Origin: Deltaproteobacteria bacterium
GTDB taxonomy: Bacteria; Desulfobacterota; BSN033; UBA1163
Length of the DNA: 15,671 bases
Direction of reading: 5' to 3'
Assembly (NCBI GenBank): GCA_016875255.1
Contig: VGRU01000058.1
Location: 1 to 15,671, forward strand
Shown: piece after piece, positions 13,108-15,671 of the stretch
How the letters are laid out: every line of letters starts with the position of its first letter
Position numbering within the stretch: the first letter of the stretch is position 1
Notes under the pieces: generated by a model
Told to the model about the DNA's origin: nothing
Databases searched by the model: none
The model's input: only the letters and a program-made list of their open reading frames with translations
Made by a program: the position numbers and the translations under genes

Positions 13108-13578
13108 CTATCCCAATCTCTCTTTTCCGGTCATCTCCCGGATGGATATTTCGATAATCGCTGTCTTCTTCATCACTTCTTCCGAAATGGGGTCATACCC
13201 GCCCTCGGGCTGATATTTCTCCATCAATCTTTCGAGAATTTCCAATTTTCTCTCCCTGTCTTTTATTAGATCGGCCCTTCCTTTAATGATCACGCTTCGA
13301 TAGTAATAACCGGCCATGCAGGCAGGCCCATTTGCAGGGGCATAGGCAATCGGTTCATCCAGCTCGAAACAGACAGGGCTTCCTCTGCGGATATCCCTGA
13401 TTTTTTCTCCTTTTTTGGAGGAATGGATGTAGATCTTTCCGCTCCAGTAAACAAAGTTGACAGGCTTGATCACAGGAAAACCCTTCGGGTTAACTGTGGC
13501 CATCCTGCCAAGCGGTGACCGTTCCAATAGGGCGGCTATTGTTTTTTTGTTTTCGATCTTCCTCTCCGGACGTCGCAT
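13108..13578 (-). CDS. Pyridoxamine 5'-phosphate oxidase-like flavin-binding protein
   Basis: This is a 156-residue split-barrel protein (ERSPLGRMATVNPKGFPVIKPVNFVYWSGKIYIHSSKKGEK ... YRSVIIKGRADLI) of the PNPOx-like/Nim-type group that binds FMN or a related cofactor. The GRMAT...G-P--PV-FV start and the IYIHSS strand are typical. It is shorter than true PdxH and not expected to make pyridoxal phosphate. I chose ATG 13578, preceded by GGGGGA, over an in-frame TTG at 13617 that adds a basic, low-complexity stretch. It sits between comB and a ferredoxin gene, which suggests a redox role. Confidence 0.85.
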   Translation of the reverse strand: MRRPERKIENKKTIAALLERSPLGRMATVNPKGFPVIKPVNFVYWSGKIYIHSSKKGEKIRDIRRGSPVCFELDEPIAYAPANGPACMAGYYYRSVIIKGRADLIKDRERKLEILERLMEKYQPEGGYDPISEEVMKKTAIIEISIREMTGKERLG

Positions 13579-13630
13579 CCTTTTCCCCCTTGTTTTTCGC
13601 CTTCTACCCCTTGTCAATCGTCTCTACTCA

Positions 13631-14422
13631 CTATTCCCCCTCACCCTTCCCCTCTCTGGTGGCCACAGGCGTCACGCCTGTGCTACCAAGGGAGAGGAAT
13701 GGGAGGAGGTGGCCTCGAATCACTCCTTCACGGAATACTGGAACAATGTTTGTGATATCTACCTGAGCGCAGTAGGCTAAATCCTCTTCGAATCCCCGTT
13801 CAATCAGGCCCCTTCCATGAGTCGAGAGACGGAAAGACTCAACCAGGTTTTCCTTAAACCTCTGATAGAGAACATGAGCCGATTGGCTTGCATCCGTCAG
13901 GGTAACAAGCCTTTTCCCTTCCGTTAAGATCCGGTCAATGAGCATCCCCCCGCAAACCGTATCTTCGAGGGAAAACCTTCCCTCATCTCCGGAAGGAAAA
14001 ATCAGGAGGTCCTGGCCCAGATCAAGGCATCGCCTTCCAACTGCTCCGATGTTAAAAAAACTTCCAGCGGCTACCTCTCTCCCGGATGAGACAGAATGAA
14101 ACGCTTTTGTCCCATTGGTGGTCGTCAGGATTATTCTCTTCCCCTTTACCTTTTCGGCGAAATATTCCCTCGGTGAATTCCCCAGATCAAACCCCTCGAT
14201 CTTTTTACTTCCTCGCTCTCCTCCCAGAAGGGTGGTGCCTCGGGGAAATTTCTTTGCAAATTGAAAGGCTTCTTCCACTGTGGGAACAGGGATGACCTCC
14301 AGAGCCCCTTGTGAGATCGCATGGACGATTACAGAGGTCGCCCTGAGAATATCGATCACTACAACCGATGTGGATGAAATAGTGGCTGGAGTAACTGGGA
14401 TTAGTTGTATGTCAATATGCAT
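13631..14422 (-). CDS. comB: 2-phosphosulfolactate phosphatase-like protein ComB
   Basis: This is a 263-residue ComB-family protein. It has VVVIDILRATSVIVHAISQGA, LLGGERGSKKIEGFDLGNSP, TTTNGTKAF and SGDEGRFSLEDTVCGGML, the conserved blocks of the family, which removes phosphate from 2-phospho-3-sulfolactate in coenzyme M synthesis in methanogens. Bacterial homologues are common without comA or comC, and none is in this window, so the true substrate is uncertain. The last about 18 residues (GSTGVTPVATREGKGEGE) are encoded by a palindromic repeat and a purine-rich tail. It is the second gene of the operon. Confidence 0.9.
   Translation of the reverse strand: MHIDIQLIPVTPATISSTSVVVIDILRATSVIVHAISQGALEVIPVPTVEEAFQFAKKFPRGTTLLGGERGSKKIEGFDLGNSPREYFAEKVKGKRIILTTTNGTKAFHSVSSGREVAAGSFFNIGAVGRRCLDLGQDLLIFPSGDEGRFSLEDTVCGGMLIDRILTEGKRLVTLTDASQSAHVLYQRFKENLVESFRLSTHGRGLIERGFEEDLAYCAQVDITNIVPVFREGVIRGHLLPFLSLGSTGVTPVATREGKGEGE
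13658..13688. repeat. Palindromic repeat inside the 3' end of comB
   Basis: CACAGGCGT (13664-13672), one base and ACGCCTGTG (13674-13682) form a perfect 9-bp inverted repeat, extended by GGT/ACC-like flanks. It belongs to the common dispersed type that reads GSTGVTPVAT when translated. Confidence 0.78.
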
Positions 14423-14523
14423 TGCGCTAAGACCAGATTCCTACAATCGGTTAACCACAAAACCGGCCTTTCCCGTTCTTTGCCTCTTTCGCAGAAACTG
14501 AAAAGTGAGCCCGGATGATCTAA

Positions 14524-15534
14524 TCACGCTTGGGAAGACCAGAGCTTAAACATCTGGTTCAACACCTCTTTCTTCTTCTTTAGCATCTCCTGCTTCGATT
14601 TACACCGCACCTGCCCGGCGGCAGCGCCGGGATGGCCGTCTCCGATATTTAGCGTTCTCATGATCTCGCCGATATTCTTCTTCTTATCCTGCCTGTTTCC
14701 GTTAATAGATAGAGACATGGAGAAACCGAGGTTATTGCTTTTCACTCCCCGCTCCGTCAGGTTGTAAACTTCTAAGACTCCTTTCGCATCGGGATGGACT
14801 AGAAGGGCCAGGTTTTTGATGAGAAGAGGCCTCCGCTGATAAGAAGTGAGGTCGATGACAATCACCTCTCTCTTTTCATCCTGATCGATAAAATAGGAGC
14901 AATCCCGGATGACCTTAAGCATCCTTCCCTCTTCCTCCCGGTACTGTTTTAGCCTCCTCTGAACAAAATCGAGTTGAGAGACCTCGCCGATTGGCCGGTC
15001 CCGTAGTTCACGGACCAGATTTCTCAAATGCGAGGTCTGTTCCTCCGCGGATGGGAAGTGTCCCTTCAGGGTCTGGTCAATGATCTTCCCCGGGGTCTCT
15101 CTCCGCCAGTCCTCTACGGAGGAATAGGTGAAACCATCAATAATATCGGCTTCATCAGCAGCCTGTGAAAAGTGAGGCGGAAGCTCCATTTTTTCGGAGA
15201 AATATTCAAAGACAACCCTGCTGCAGCTCAATTTCAGGCCGAACCGCCCCTGGATTGATCGTGGATCGATTTTCCGGTATTCCAGTTCCTGAAGGTTTCC
15301 CTCGTGGTGGTCGAACCAGAGCCCGCATTGCAGGGGATAGGGAAGATCGCAGACCACGTCCTTCTCGGTAATGGTGATCTGGGACCGCAGGATCGTCATG
15401 GGACCTGCAAAAAGAATTTTTCCCACGCCCAATGCCCGCGCGCAAATGGCCGCACTCACGAGACCGTCGAAATCATTGTGGGTGACGATCTTTTCGAATT
15501 GGATTGGAGATGCCGAAGAGAATGCTTGTTCCAT
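14524..15534 (-). CDS. DHH-family phosphoesterase
   Basis: This is a 336-residue protein of the DHH superfamily (NrnA/RecJ/exopolyphosphatase-like). Motif I is HNDFDGLVSA (Asp21, Asp23), motif II includes CDLPYP near Asp63, and motif III is the DHH signature in FDHHEG (75-77). The C-terminal DHHA1-type glycine-rich loop GDGHPGAAAG is near residue 300. The metal-binding set is complete, so it is probably active; the substrate (nanoRNA, cyclic dinucleotide, or other) cannot be told. I chose ATG 15534 over a TTG at 15540. No ribosome site is evident. It is the first gene of the minus-strand operon. Confidence 0.87.
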   Translation of the reverse strand: MEQAFSSASPIQFEKIVTHNDFDGLVSAAICARALGVGKILFAGPMTILRSQITITEKDVVCDLPYPLQCGLWFDHHEGNLQELEYRKIDPRSIQGRFGLKLSCSRVVFEYFSEKMELPPHFSQAADEADIIDGFTYSSVEDWRRETPGKIIDQTLKGHFPSAEEQTSHLRNLVRELRDRPIGEVSQLDFVQRRLKQYREEEGRMLKVIRDCSYFIDQDEKREVIVIDLTSYQRRPLLIKNLALLVHPDAKGVLEVYNLTERGVKSNNLGFSMSLSINGNRQDKKKNIGEIMRTLNIGDGHPGAAAGQVRCKSKQEMLKKKKEVLNQMFKLWSSQA

Positions 15535-15553
15535 AATCAATACATGATAACGT

Positions 15554-15597
15554 TCAGGACATCGTTAACTCAAAAAATGCTCACGACATCGTTAACT
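15554..15597. promoter_or_regulatory. Two 17-bp direct repeats upstream of the DHH gene
   Basis: TCAGGACATCGTTAACT (15554-15570) and TCACGACATCGTTAACT (15581-15597) differ at one base and are spaced 27 bp apart. They lie 20-63 bp upstream of the operon's first start codon, where a regulator site would be expected. A possible TTGAGT/TTATCA promoter overlaps them but is weak. Confidence 0.5.
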
Positions 15598-15671
15598 TAG
15601 GGCTTTGAGTCTATATATTAATACCGTGACCAGTATCATCAGTCACACAGTTGATGTTGATATTTATATTC

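Noticed and set aside
1..15671. CRISPR array, tRNA or rRNA genes
   Set aside because: No regularly spaced repeats and no tRNA or rRNA signatures were seen on either strand.

Overview
The window looks like a bacterial chromosome. A housekeeping-type backbone on both sides encloses an integron cassette array without an integrase, and mobile elements have invaded that array. The backbone holds an EF-G-like GTPase, two DUF362 ferredoxin-domain proteins, ComB, a DHH phosphoesterase and TruA. Many [4Fe-4S] cysteine motifs, a ComB homologue and REP/RAYT-type elements suggest an anaerobic or microaerophilic bacterium of the Desulfobacterota/Nitrospirota kind. This is inference; no rRNA or other taxonomic marker is present.

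Left backbone (1-2489): the N-terminal 329 residues of an EF-G-like translational GTPase run off the left edge on the minus strand. A divergent DUF362 protein with two [4Fe-4S] motifs has a very clear promoter (TTGACA, 17 bp, TAGAAT). A nested palindrome lies between the two genes.

Cassette array (about 2490-10842): all cassette genes are on the minus strand, each followed by an attC-like site. Read in their direction, right to left, they are: an M23 lipoprotein peptidase; a gene-less A-rich cassette with a long attC; a cluster of attC-like palindromes; a small toxin-like/DUF2283 pair; a membrane-anchored beta-lactamase-fold serine hydrolase; and a BrnT/BrnA-like toxin-antitoxin pair. No integron integrase is in the window, so this is a CALIN-type cluster or the distal part of a longer integron.

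Mobile elements in the array: an intact 2.4 kb element (7235-9663) carries a tyrosine recombinase overlapping an IS91-type HUH/Y2 transposase, and it sits in the outer box of one attC directly after GTT. The first 575 bp of the same element recur at 3361-3935, also directly after the GTT of a different attC. That second attC is split: its far side resumes at 5233, immediately after the 3' end of a reverse-oriented group II intron remnant (RT C-terminus, domains V and VI). A RAYT element with perfect 25-bp inverted ends (3943-5012) lies between the two remnants. So one attC seems to have been hit at the same point by two unrelated kinds of element. The candidate novelty is an IS91-like element that targets attC.

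Right backbone (10921-15671): a probable minus-strand operon runs DHH phosphoesterase, comB, PNPOx-like flavoprotein, DUF362 ferredoxin, truA, and ends at a clear intrinsic terminator (10921-10961) just before the array. The 3' ends of both truA and comB run into short palindromic repeats that encode their last residues.
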